Positions 1 to 8,482 of a stretch of 64,000 bases of DNA are shown here, one piece after another. The first letter of the stretch is position 1. Every line of letters starts with the position of its first letter. The position numbers and the translations under genes are program-made. Under the pieces are notes generated by a model, which saw only the letters and a program-made list of their open reading frames with translations, made no database searches and was not told where the DNA came from. This DNA is from [Synechococcus] sp. NIES-970 (GTDB lineage Bacteria > Cyanobacteriota > Cyanobacteriia > Cyanobacteriales > MRBY01): contig AP017959.1 of NCBI GenBank assembly GCA_002356215.1, positions 2,620,195 through 2,684,194 on the forward strand, given 5' to 3'.

Positions 1-2051
1 GACGTCTGGGGATCAAAAAGGATTTCATACCAAGGCTGTTCCCGCCGCTCCATGTCCACTTGAATTGCCTGCTCTGCGGTGTGGTTTTGGGGGGCGAGGG
101 AACTGATAAATCCCCCTTGGAGGGTTTCTTTAGCCCCTGGCAATAGGGGCAATTTTTCTATATCAAGTTCGGCACATAGACCTGAGGGCTGGAGCATCTC
201 CAATAGGTGACCCGCCAGCCCAAAGCCCGTCACATCGGTGCAGGCGGTGGCCCTATGTTGCCGGAGGATTGCCGCTGCCCGTTGATTGGATTGTTGCATT
301 GAGGCGATCGCCCCATCGATCCAGCTGCCCTGGGCTTTTCCTTGCATTTCTGCGGCAAAAAGCGTACCTGTACCCAAAGATTTTGTCAAAATAAAGACTT
401 GATCTGCTTGAAGCGCTGTTTTGCGCCAAATTGCATCTTTTTGCAATAGACCGTTGCAGGTGAGCCCTAAGCCAAGGCGATCGCCCTCATTGGTATGGCC
501 ACCAATCAGAGCAATTTTTTGGACGTTCAAAACAGCTAATACCCCGGCCAAAAGTTGTGCCAAAAGACCCTGTTGTACCGCTGCTTTTCCGTGGGGGAGT
601 GTTGCCAAAACCAAGACACTATGGGGGGTTGCCCCCATGGCGTAGAGGTCACTAAGGCAGTGGTGAGTAACGATTTGCCCGAGTAAAAAAGGATCATTCA
701 GTAGGCTCGGAAAATAATCCACCGTTTGCACCAAAAGCTGATCCGGGGGGAGCTGGAGCACCGCCGCATCATCGGGGGCATCAAGGCCGAGGAGAACATC
801 TGGATGCTTGGGTACGCTCAAGCTGCCCAGACTGCTGCTCAAAACACTTTTGCCCACTTTCGCTCCGCAGCCGGCACAATACATTTTCGGCGTTGCCCCC
901 ATTGGGGAGCCCATTGGCTTTAGCGGTGTCAAGTCTTGAAATTGGGCCATAAATTGCCGGTCAATGTGATCTTTCCAACGCCAGAGCAGAGGCGATCGCC
1001 AACTCAATTTTCCCCGGGTAGCAAAGGCTTGCTGATCTCCAGTCCCAATCAGTGCCAGGTAGCGTTTTTGGGGTCTATGACAAATAAGGGTTTTTCCCTT
1101 GAGGGTACGTTGCAGATTTTCAAAGAGGGGCTTGCCTTGGCGCACCGCAAAGACGCCTGCCTTTGGCCGGGGATGGTTTGCGATGGTGGCAATATCTCCG
1201 GCGGCAAACACAAAAGGATGGGAGGGCGATCGCAAGGTTGGATCTACCACCACAAAGCCCTGGTCATCGGTTTGTAGACCACTTGCCTGCAGCCAGGTTG
1301 GTGCTGAGGCTTGGGTGACCCAAATGACTTTGCCCCTGAGTTCTAAGCCCGCGGCGCATCGCAATCCTGTCGGCGTCACGGCGGTGACCGTTTCCTGGAG
1401 ATGCACATGAATGCCCCGTTTTTGTAAGAGCCGCATTGCCTGGCGACTGACCTGGGGATTTTGGTTGGTTTCCATCAACCGAGAACCCCGGTGAACTAGA
1501 TGCAAAGTGAGGGAGGCGGGATTTGTTAACCGTTGGCTGAGGGCATGGTGAATATTGAAGGCCAGTTCTGTACCGCCAGCGCCACCACCGACAATGATGA
1601 TGTCTTGGGTTTGATCCGGGTGCTCCTTGGCGGTTTTCAGAATTTGCTGCCAGGCGTTGAGAAATTGGGGCACGGGCTTGGCAGGAATGGCATATTCCGC
1701 AACGCCAGGGATAGTTGCGATACTGGGGGTACTGCCAATGTCTAGGGAAAGGTAATCGAAACGTACAGGAGGGCGCTGTTGGCAATGGATGAGTTTTTGG
1801 TTTAAATCGAGGGCGATCGCCCGATCTTTGAGAAAATCTGCCCGGGCAAAAGTAGCTAAACGGCGCAGATCAATGTGGGTTTCAGCATAATCATAAAAAC
1901 CCGCCACATAGCCCGGTAACATTCCGGAATAGGGAGTATCGCTAACGTCACTGATCAAGGTGAGGCGAGCCTCCGGAAGGGGATTCATTCCCCACATTTT
2001 TAAGGCGATCGCATGGCTGTGACCACCTCCCACAAAAACAACATCGGTCAT
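1..2051 (-). CDS. selD: Selenide, water dikinase (SelD) fused to an N-terminal NADH-dehydrogenase-like flavoprotein domain; C-terminus cut by window edge
   Basis: The frame starts at the ATG complementary to 2049-2051 and stays open for 683 codons to the window edge. The N-terminal half is a pyridine-nucleotide-disulphide-oxidoreductase domain with GGGHSH near residue 8 and a second nucleotide-binding motif, GGGAGG, further on. The second half is SelD, which makes selenophosphate from selenide and ATP. Its active-site loop reads CAGCGAK at about residues 392-398, so the catalytic position is Cys395, not selenocysteine, and Lys398 is kept. The last visible residues, LFDPQT, are the start of the conserved SelD DPQTSGG motif, so perhaps 60-90 residues are missing. 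Fusions of this kind are known in cyanobacteria; the flavoprotein half may supply reducing power, which is inference. It is transcribed divergently from the sensor kinase at 2333. Confidence 0.9.
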   Translation of the reverse strand, partial: MTDVVFVGGGHSHAIALKMWGMNPLPEARLTLISDVSDTPYSGMLPGYVAGFYDYAETHIDLRRLATFARADFLKDRAIALDLNQKLIHCQQRPPVRFDYLSLDIGSTPSIATIPGVAEYAIPAKPVPQFLNAWQQILKTAKEHPDQTQDIIIVGGGAGGTELAFNIHHALSQRLTNPASLTLHLVHRGSRLMETNQNPQVSRQAMRLLQKRGIHVHLQETVTAVTPTGLRCAAGLELRGKVIWVTQASAPTWLQASGLQTDDQGFVVVDPTLRSPSHPFVFAAGDIATIANHPRPKAGVFAVRQGKPLFENLQRTLKGKTLICHRPQKRYLALIGTGDQQAFATRGKLSWRSPLLWRWKDHIDRQFMAQFQDLTPLKPMGSPMGATPKMYCAGCGAKVGKSVLSSSLGSLSVPKHPDVLLGLDAPDDAAVLQLPPDQLLVQTVDYFPSLLNDPFLLGQIVTHHCLSDLYAMGATPHSVLVLATLPHGKAAVQQGLLAQLLAGVLAVLNVQKIALIGGHTNEGDRLGLGLTCNGLLQKDAIWRKTALQADQVFILTKSLGTGTLFAAEMQGKAQGSWIDGAIASMQQSNQRAAAILRQHRATACTDVTGFGLAGHLLEMLQPSGLCAELDIEKLPLLPGAKETLQGGFISSLAPQNHTAEQAIQVDMERREQPWYEILFDPQT

Positions 2052-2217
2052 AGGTTTTTAAAAATTTGTCTTAAAAATTTGCCAAACTTAAAGGAAAAAA
2101 TCACGATCCATCACCCCAGTGACCAACCTTGTTTCCGGTAAAACAACTCTCTTTTTAGGTTCGTCTCCAGGGCTTGATCACCCAAAAAAAAGGGAAATTC
2201 GAACAAATTAAAATAAA

Positions 2218-2233
2218 TGTGACATCGCTCACA
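2218..2233. promoter_or_regulatory. CRP/SyCRP1-type palindrome in the selD / sensor-kinase divergent promoter
   Basis: The sequence is TGTGA, six bases (CATCGC), TCACA. Both half-sites match the consensus for cAMP receptor proteins exactly. It lies 100-115 bases before the sensor-kinase ATG at 2333 and about 170 bases from the selD start. It also resembles a degenerate NtcA site (GTG-N8-CAC), but the CRP match is better. Binding is inferred only. Confidence 0.6.
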
Positions 2234-2332
2234 ACGCCAGTTTCTGGGTGAAATATCCTGAATTTAACACCCCTTATTGTCTGGTGTGCGCCCAGATGAA
2301 ATATTTTCCCGCCGTTGTTCGCCCTAAACCCC

Positions 2333-4936
2333 ATGTCCATTTCCCCTAACCTGTCGTTGGCCATCATTCGCGATCCCCTTGTGGTTGAGGTGAATTGTCC
2401 CCTGGTAGAGGCGATCGCCCAAATGCAGGCAGTCCAAGTCAGTTGTGAGCTCGGGGCGACGGCTGTGGCCAAAATTGAAGCGGCGGGTCGGGCCAGTTGT
2501 GTCCTGGTGGTCGAACGGGGTCAATTGGTGGGTATTTTGACAGACCGACACATTTTACGCCTGAGTTTTGAACCAGGCTGGGCGGAAACTTTGACTGTGG
2601 CGGCGGTGATGCAGTCCCCGGTGAGTACTCTCCAAGAGGATTGCTTGACGAACTTTGGGGCGATCGCCTGGGTTTTTCAAGAGACAAATATGCGCCACCT
2701 CCCGATCCTGGATCGTCAGGGTAAACTCATGGGCCTCTTAACCCAGGAGGGACTCCTCCATGGAGCCGAACCCACCGATCTGTTGCGCATGCGCTCCGTC
2801 GCTGAGGTGATGACGACCCAGGTGAGTACAGTTCTGGCGACGACCCCCCTGGCCGAAGTGATCCAATGCCTAACCGAACGGCAGGTTGGCTCAGTGGTCG
2901 TTACCGAGGCGACCGAAGCAACTGTCCCGGTGGTGCCTATTGGCCTGATTACCGAACGAGATCTTGTGCAGTGCCGTGCCCTCAACCTTGATCCAGAGCT
3001 TTACCAAGCCAGGGAGGTAATGAACCCACTCCCATTTTTTGCGCGGCCCAGAGATTCGCTCTGGAGTATTCAACAGCTGATTGATCGCCACGGCACTCAT
3101 CAGGTGGTGGTGGTAGACGACCACCAAAATTTATGCGGCATTATCACTGCTACGGATCTCATTCGAGCGGTGAATCCCCTAGAGCTATACCGATGGGCAG
3201 AAACTTTGCAGCAGCGGGTCACAAACCTCGAAGCAGCGGTTACCAGCCGGACCCAAGAACTACAACGGGTCAGTCATCTCCAACAACGCATTCTCGACAG
3301 CACGCACTTTGCGATTATTTCTATCGATCCAACGGGCCTCATTCAAACCTTCAATCGAGGCGCTGCCGCGATGTTAGGGTATGACCCAGAAGAAATTGTC
3401 GGCAAACAAACGCCACTTTTATTCCATGACCCAGCAGAGGTGGCGGCGATCGCCGAAGAATTGAGTCAAACTCTCCAGCGCCCTGTGAGCGCCACCATTG
3501 AGGTTTTCCAGATCCTCTGTATTAAAGAAGGGGAGCAGGATCGGGAGTGGACCTATATCACCCAGGCTGGCGATCGTAAAACCGTACGTTTATCCCTTGC
3601 CCCCCTCCAAGACGCAGACGGCCAGATCCTCGGAATTGCGGGCATTGCCCAAGATATGACCCAACGCAAAACCTACGAAGACCAACTCCAGGCCACAAAC
3701 CTCGCCCTGGCCAGGGCCACCCGTCTCAAGGATGAATTTCTCGCCAACATGAGTCATGAGCTGCGGACGCCCCTGAATGCGATCCTTGGCATGGCCGAAG
3801 CTCTCAAAGAAGAAGTGTATGGCCCCCTCCAAGAACGTCAATATCGGTCCGTTCAGACCATTGAAGCCAGTGGCCATCACCTTTTAGCGTTGATTAACGA
3901 CATCCTCGATCTAGCAAAAATTGAAGCCGATCGCCTCGAATTTCACTGCGAAGCCACGGCGATCGCCGATCTCTGTGAATCCAGCCTTGTCTTTGTACGT
4001 CACCAGGCCCAGGAAAAACAAATTCGACTCCACACCGATATTTCCGCCTATCTCCCCAAGCTGTTCATCGATGAACGTCGCATCCGTCAAGTGTTGATCA
4101 ACTTGCTCAGTAACGCGATCAAATTCACTCCTCCCCAGGGAACCGTTAGCCTCGAAGTGAGTCTTAAAGCCATCCCCTCCGAAGCAACCGATGCCCTACC
4201 TCGATACGAGCTAGATTTTCGGGTGCGCGATACGGGCATCGGCATTACCCCAGATAATTTAACGCGTCTGTTCCAGCCTTTCGTCCAAGTCGACAGCGAC
4301 CTCAATCGCCAATACAGCGGCACGGGTTTGGGCTTAGCACTTGTGAAAAAATTAGTCGAACTCCACGGGGGAACCGTTCAAGTCACCAGTCAACTGGGAG
4401 TGGGTAGTTGTTTTTCTTTTCGTTTGCCCTGTCATAACCTCCTGAATAATCCCCAGTGGAGCCTTGAACTGAATACTGAGTTGCCGCCAGATAAGCCCCA
4501 TCCAACGGCGGCAAACTCCCTAGATCTAGCCGTGGTGCCACCTGATCTACAAGGCTGCCGCGTGCTCTTAACAGAGGATAATGAAGCAAACATTCTCACA
4601 ACGGCACGCTATCTGACGGCCAGGGGCTGCCAGGTGATTATTGCTCGCAATGGCCAGGAAGCTATAGATTTACTCCTCGTCGAGCGACCCGATATTATCT
4701 TAATGGATGTGCAAATGCCTGTTTTAGACGGCCTTACGGCTATCCAACGCATCAGAAAATTAGGCGATCGCCAGCTGGCCCAGACCCCAATCATTGCCGT
4801 AACCGCCCTTGTTATGCCTGGGGATGCCGAAAAATGTCTGGCTGCTGGGGCCGATAACTACCTAGCCAAACCCATGAGGCTCAAACAATTAACCGCCTTA
4901 ATCCAAGAAACCCTCGCCCTACAAGAGCCGCTATGA
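2333..4936 (+). CDS. Hybrid sensor histidine kinase: CBS domains, PAS, HisKA/HATPase, receiver
   Basis: An 867-residue soluble sensor with no evident membrane segment. Order: four CBS-like units in roughly the first 290 residues (repeated G-I-L/I-T-x-R-D/H ends, e.g. GILTDRHILRL and GLITERDLVQ); a short coiled linker; a PAS domain ending in a PAC-like segment (residues ~315-450); HisKA with SHELRTPLNA (phosphoacceptor about His475); HATPase with NLLSNAIKFT, DTGIGI and GTGLGLALV; and a C-terminal receiver with phosphoacceptor about Asp792 in LMDVQMP. CBS domains often bind adenine nucleotides, so energy-charge sensing is a reasonable inference. ATG 2333 is preferred over the in-frame TTG at 2315. 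The stop overlaps the next gene's start by 4 bases (ATGA), implying translational coupling. Confidence 0.9.
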   Translation: MSISPNLSLAIIRDPLVVEVNCPLVEAIAQMQAVQVSCELGATAVAKIEAAGRASCVLVVERGQLVGILTDRHILRLSFEPGWAETLTVAAVMQSPVSTLQEDCLTNFGAIAWVFQETNMRHLPILDRQGKLMGLLTQEGLLHGAEPTDLLRMRSVAEVMTTQVSTVLATTPLAEVIQCLTERQVGSVVVTEATEATVPVVPIGLITERDLVQCRALNLDPELYQAREVMNPLPFFARPRDSLWSIQQLIDRHGTHQVVVVDDHQNLCGIITATDLIRAVNPLELYRWAETLQQRVTNLEAAVTSRTQELQRVSHLQQRILDSTHFAIISIDPTGLIQTFNRGAAAMLGYDPEEIVGKQTPLLFHDPAEVAAIAEELSQTLQRPVSATIEVFQILCIKEGEQDREWTYITQAGDRKTVRLSLAPLQDADGQILGIAGIAQDMTQRKTYEDQLQATNLALARATRLKDEFLANMSHELRTPLNAILGMAEALKEEVYGPLQERQYRSVQTIEASGHHLLALINDILDLAKIEADRLEFHCEATAIADLCESSLVFVRHQAQEKQIRLHTDISAYLPKLFIDERRIRQVLINLLSNAIKFTPPQGTVSLEVSLKAIPSEATDALPRYELDFRVRDTGIGITPDNLTRLFQPFVQVDSDLNRQYSGTGLGLALVKKLVELHGGTVQVTSQLGVGSCFSFRLPCHNLLNNPQWSLELNTELPPDKPHPTAANSLDLAVVPPDLQGCRVLLTEDNEANILTTARYLTARGCQVIIARNGQEAIDLLLVERPDIILMDVQMPVLDGLTAIQRIRKLGDRQLAQTPIIAVTALVMPGDAEKCLAAGADNYLAKPMRLKQLTALIQETLALQEPL

Positions 4937-6087
4937 CCATGCCAATCATCCTAGTTGTCGATGATGAACCCCGCAATTTTGATGTGGTAGAAGCTCTTCT
5001 TGGGTATCAGACCTATGAATTACAATATGCATCTAGTGGCAAAGAGGCTCTCGAAAATCTGGCGATGTTTCCCATTGCCCTGATTTTGCTCGATGTGATG
5101 ATGCCGACCATGGATGGCATTGAAGTGTGCACCCAGATCAAAGCCAACAAAGACTGGGCGATGATCCCGATTATTATGGTGACTGCCCTCACTAGCAAAT
5201 ATGACCTGGCCCGTTGTCTAGAAGCCGGGGCCGATGACTTTATCAGTAAACCCGTCAGTGCCCTAGAGCTCAAAGCGCGGGTCCACTCGCTGCTGCGCAT
5301 TAAAACCCAGTATGACCAAATTAGTGAACTGGCCCAGCTCCAACGCAATACTATTGATCTGCTCCGGCAGAACCTCGAAGCGCTCCAAGGCAATTTGGCA
5401 GCCAGCTTTCCCCACGAGCTCAACACGCCTTTAAATGGCATCATTGGTGGACTGAGCCTCCTCTTAGAAGAACACACCACCATGGATGCGGAAGAACGGC
5501 AGGTGTTTCTCCAGATGACCTATGAATCAGCCCTGCGACTCCACAAAACCACACAAAAGTTCCTGACTTACACTAAGCTGGAGCTATATCTCCAAAACCC
5601 AGAGCGTGTTCCTCTCCATGGCCTTGATGGTCCGAAGCCGAGCGCCATGGCCAGCATTATGAAAGATATTGCTGACAGCGAAAAACGAGCAAAAGATTTG
5701 CAGCTCGTCCTGGGCGAAGCCCAAGGAGTTATCTCCTATGCAGACTTCACCACACTGATCACCGAGTTGTTAGAAAATGCCTTTAAATTTTCGTCGGCTG
5801 GCAGTCCGATCCAAGTAGTGAGTCAGGCGATCGCCGATCAATTTGTAATGACTGTCACAAATCAGGGTCGGAGTATAACCCCCGAAGAAGTGCAAAAAGT
5901 GGGGGCTTTTCAGCAGTTTAATCGTCAACTGTATGAGCGGCAGGGTTTAGGTTTAGGCCTTAAAATTGTGATGAGCATCATCACCAAGTACGACGGTGCA
6001 CTAAACATTAGCACGCCTCCAGAGGGGGGCACCTGCATTGAGTTTCGTCTGCCACTGCTACAAGAAGCCTCAGAAAGTCACCCCTAG
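4933..6087 (+). CDS. Receiver-histidine kinase (response regulator with C-terminal kinase domain)
   Basis: A 384-residue protein. The N-terminal CheY-like receiver has the acidic pair Asp10/Asp11, phosphoacceptor Asp54 in LILLDVMMP and the conserved Lys near 106 (SKP). A short helical linker leads to a HisKA-like segment, FPHELNTPLNG (His161), and a HATPase with an N-box (ELLENAFKFS) and a GLGLGLKIV box. The canonical DxGxG box is weak: the matching place reads NQGRSI. Kinase activity is therefore likely but not certain. The gene overlaps the preceding hybrid kinase by 4 bases, so the two probably form one phosphorelay. An alternative ATG lies two codons inside (4939). Confidence 0.88.
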   Translation: MTMPIILVVDDEPRNFDVVEALLGYQTYELQYASSGKEALENLAMFPIALILLDVMMPTMDGIEVCTQIKANKDWAMIPIIMVTALTSKYDLARCLEAGADDFISKPVSALELKARVHSLLRIKTQYDQISELAQLQRNTIDLLRQNLEALQGNLAASFPHELNTPLNGIIGGLSLLLEEHTTMDAEERQVFLQMTYESALRLHKTTQKFLTYTKLELYLQNPERVPLHGLDGPKPSAMASIMKDIADSEKRAKDLQLVLGEAQGVISYADFTTLITELLENAFKFSSAGSPIQVVSQAIADQFVMTVTNQGRSITPEEVQKVGAFQQFNRQLYERQGLGLGLKIVMSIITKYDGALNISTPPEGGTCIEFRLPLLQEASESHP

Positions 6088-6166
6088 GGTCGTAAGTGGC
6101 TGTAGGGCCACGGCCTAGAGAAAACCCTATGACGACAAAAAATATCGCAAGCAATTTTTACCGATA

Positions 6167-6622
6167 ATGACCAACTCTCCCTTTACGTCAACTGAGCGCA
6201 TGGCATCTTTAAAAGTAGCGGTGACAGGGAGTGTATCGGCGGGGCTGGTCGGCTTCATAATCCTCTTGGGCCATCGTATTCTTGATCTGGGTTTAGATGG
6301 TATTGCCCTGAGCTTTTTGGGGGGAATTGCCAGCCTGACATTGATTTATGATGCGTTTATCGCGGCAATCTCTGGGGCTCTATTTGCCCTGACTTACCGT
6401 TATGCGATTCGCATGGATAAAAACCCCCAACTGAATGGGGGGGTGGTCTTGGCTTTCACCCTCGTGCGGGGTCTTGCCCAGGTGGATGCAGGCTCAGCGA
6501 TCGCCCAAAATTTTTGGCCCTTTTTGTCCGCCTGTGGTGAGAGTTTTGGCATTTTTGGCCTCACCGCTTTGGTGCTGAATTTTGCGATCGCCCGGGGTTG
6601 GCTTACGGCTTTTGGAGAATAG
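6167..6622 (+). CDS. Conserved hypothetical membrane protein
   Basis: A 151-residue protein not recognised beyond a general resemblance to small cyanobacterial membrane proteins. Hydrophobic stretches lie at about residues 20-40, 45-75 and 115-145, giving three or four membrane segments, with short charged loops such as RYAIRMDKNP. No catalytic motif is visible. It follows the two-component pair by 79 bases on the same strand and could be read through from it, but nothing ties it to signalling. Confidence 0.65.
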   Translation: MTNSPFTSTERMASLKVAVTGSVSAGLVGFIILLGHRILDLGLDGIALSFLGGIASLTLIYDAFIAAISGALFALTYRYAIRMDKNPQLNGGVVLAFTLVRGLAQVDAGSAIAQNFWPFLSACGESFGIFGLTALVLNFAIARGWLTAFGE

Positions 6623-6675
6623 CGCAGAGAACCCCTTAAAATTGGCCAATGGTCTTTTTTGATTGAATTTTGCCC

Positions 6676-7173
6676 GTGCTTATTTCAGGCGATCGCCCGT
6701 CCCAACTCTGTCCCTGCGGCAGTCAGAAACCCCTGGCCCAATGTTGTGCCCCCTATCTCCAGAGCCAACTGGTCGCCCCCACTGCCGAAGCCCTAATGCG
6801 ATCGCGTTACACCGCCTATTGTTTTCGGGATGTGGACTATCTCCTAAAAACGGAGCATCCCAGTCGCCACACTGCTGACAGTCGCCAATCAATTGCCGCC
6901 ACAGCCCACAGCGTTTTTTGGTTAAATCTCACCGTCCTCACCACAGCGGCGGGCCAACCCCAGGACACAACGGGGATAGTGGAATTTGTCGCCGTCTACC
7001 AGGAAGGAAAAACAGTGGGGCAACTCCACGAGCGATCGCAATTTGTAAAAGAGCAGGGCCGCTGGTTTTATCTAGACGGCGATATTCTGCCGCCTGTGCA
7101 GCCGAAGAAAAATGAACCTTGCTGGTGCAACAGTGGCAAAAAGTTTAAACAATGCCATGGCAAACGACGTTAA
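6676..7173 (+). CDS. YchJ-like protein (UPF0225) with SEC-C zinc motifs
   Basis: About 165 residues. The N-terminus has a SEC-C-like cysteine cluster (CPCGSQKPLAQCC) and the C-terminus a second one (CWCNSGKKFKQCHGK), with an NTF2-like central domain between them, as in the YchJ family. SEC-C motifs bind zinc; the family's cellular role is not established. There is no ATG before the first cysteine motif: GTG 6676 is chosen and TTG 6670 is the alternative. The stop overlaps the stop of convergent mutY by 4 bases. Confidence 0.8.
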   Translation: MLISGDRPSQLCPCGSQKPLAQCCAPYLQSQLVAPTAEALMRSRYTAYCFRDVDYLLKTEHPSRHTADSRQSIAATAHSVFWLNLTVLTTAAGQPQDTTGIVEFVAVYQEGKTVGQLHERSQFVKEQGRWFYLDGDILPPVQPKKNEPCWCNSGKKFKQCHGKRR

Positions 7174-8216
7174 AGGGATAGGCTCAATTGAGGCTCTTGC
7201 AACTGCTCAATAATTTTTAGATGGGCCTTAGAAAATGGGTATTGATTTAATTCTGTGAGTTCAATCCAACCTGCCCCCGTGAGGTCAACCCGATAAATTT
7301 GCGGTTCAATCTCGATTTTGAAATGGGTATAGGCATGGAAAACGGTGTTTAAGCTACGTTCGTACTGTGCCCCTGGGAATAGGTACGCGAGCAAAGCTTG
7401 AATGTCCCCTTCCTGATTGGGAAATTCCCACAGTCCCCCCAAAAGTCCATCCTGGGGGCGCTGCTGGATGAAAATTTGCTGGTCAAAATTAAGGGCGATC
7501 GCCGCCACTAACTTTTTGGTGGAGATTTGTTTTTTCGGGGCCCTGCGAGGAAAATCCGTCGGTCGGTGTTTGAGGTAAGCAGCGCAATAATTTTGCCAAG
7601 GACAATGGGGGCAATCCGGCTTTTTCACAGTGCAGAGGGTCGCCCCCAAATCCATCAGCGCCTGGTTAAAATCCCGGGAATTGTCTCGATCGAGAAGTTC
7701 TTCCGACACGTCCCATAGCTCATCTAGCGCTTTAGCAGGGGGAACTTCTAGGGCAATGAGCCGTGCCAGAACCCGCTTTACATTGCCATCAAGGATTGCC
7801 AAAGGTAAATTGCGCGCCGAACTGAGGATGCCCCCCGCCGTGGTGCGCCCAATCCCTTTAAGGCGTAGGATATTTTCGACATCTTCAGGAAACTGTCCCC
7901 CGAAGTCCCCCATAACCTGTTGGGCCGCCTGGTGAAGATTCCGCGCCCGGGCGTAATATCCCAAGCCTTCCCAGAGTTTCAACACCGTTTGTAAATCTGC
8001 CGCTGCCAAGGCCGCCACCGTCGGGAACTGTGCCAACCAACGTTCATAGTAGGGAATCACCGTCTTCACTTGGGTCTGTTGGAGCATAATTTCTGAGATC
8101 CAGACCCGATAAATATCCGGTTCATTGCGCCAGGGTAGAGTCCGTCCCTGCTGTGCGTACCATTGAAGGAGCGATCGCCGCATTTCCGTTAAGTTGTCTA
8201 CTGTCCAGATGGCCAT
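7170..8216 (-). CDS. mutY: A/G-specific adenine DNA glycosylase
   Basis: A 348-residue base-excision-repair enzyme that removes adenine mispaired with 8-oxoguanine. Visible: the catalytic Glu in SEIMLQQTQV, the helix-hairpin-helix LKGIGRTTAGGI, the catalytic Asp in AILDGNVKRVLARL, and a [4Fe-4S] cluster spaced C-X6-C-X2-C-X5-C (CTVKKPDCPHCPWQNYC). A C-terminal NUDIX-like domain follows from about residue 230. ATG 8216 is preferred to the upstream in-frame TTG at 8237. The gene lies just downstream of tRNA-Glu, separated by a terminator, and converges on the YchJ-like gene with a shared 4-base stop overlap. Confidence 0.95.
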   Translation of the reverse strand: MAIWTVDNLTEMRRSLLQWYAQQGRTLPWRNEPDIYRVWISEIMLQQTQVKTVIPYYERWLAQFPTVAALAAADLQTVLKLWEGLGYYARARNLHQAAQQVMGDFGGQFPEDVENILRLKGIGRTTAGGILSSARNLPLAILDGNVKRVLARLIALEVPPAKALDELWDVSEELLDRDNSRDFNQALMDLGATLCTVKKPDCPHCPWQNYCAAYLKHRPTDFPRRAPKKQISTKKLVAAIALNFDQQIFIQQRPQDGLLGGLWEFPNQEGDIQALLAYLFPGAQYERSLNTVFHAYTHFKIEIEPQIYRVDLTGAGWIELTELNQYPFSKAHLKIIEQLQEPQLSLSL

Positions 8217-8237
8217 GATCAAACTAAGCCTCAACAC

Positions 8238-8271
8238 AAAAAGAGCCCCAGCTAAAACTGAAGCTCTTTTG
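8238..8271 (-). terminator. Rho-independent terminator after tRNA-Glu (hairpin works on both strands)
   Basis: AAAAGAGC and GCTCTTTT arms at 8239-8246 and 8263-8270, with about 16 bases of loop. Read on the minus strand the second arm runs into a T tract. It separates the tRNA from mutY. Confidence 0.7.
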
Positions 8272-8280
8272 ATTTTTTAG

Positions 8281-8353
8281 TACCCCCAAGGGAATTCGAA
8301 TCCCTGTCGCCTCCGTGAAAGGGAGGTGTCCTAGGCCACTAGACGATGGGGGC
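8281..8353 (-). tRNA. tRNA-Glu (anticodon UUC)
   Basis: On the minus strand a 73-base cloverleaf begins GCCCCCA and ends TGGGGGT plus discriminator A. The anticodon arm has loop CTTTCAC with anticodon TTC, and the T-arm carries GATTCGAAT. The 3' CCA is not encoded. In cyanobacteria this tRNA also feeds glutamate into tetrapyrrole synthesis through glutamyl-tRNA reductase. Confidence 0.96.
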
Positions 8354-8482
8354 TTGTGGACTGAGCAGAAGCGTTTTTGTTTGTTTTGCTTGCGACTCAC
8401 AGTTATACAATCTAACTGAAGATTTTTAAGATGTCAACCCTTTTGTCAAAACTTTGTGTTGGGGGCTGACATTCACTCATAT

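Noticed and set aside
1264-1785. Open frames opposite or out of phase within selD
   Set aside because: They are shadows of the selD fusion frame, which carries recognisable domains throughout.
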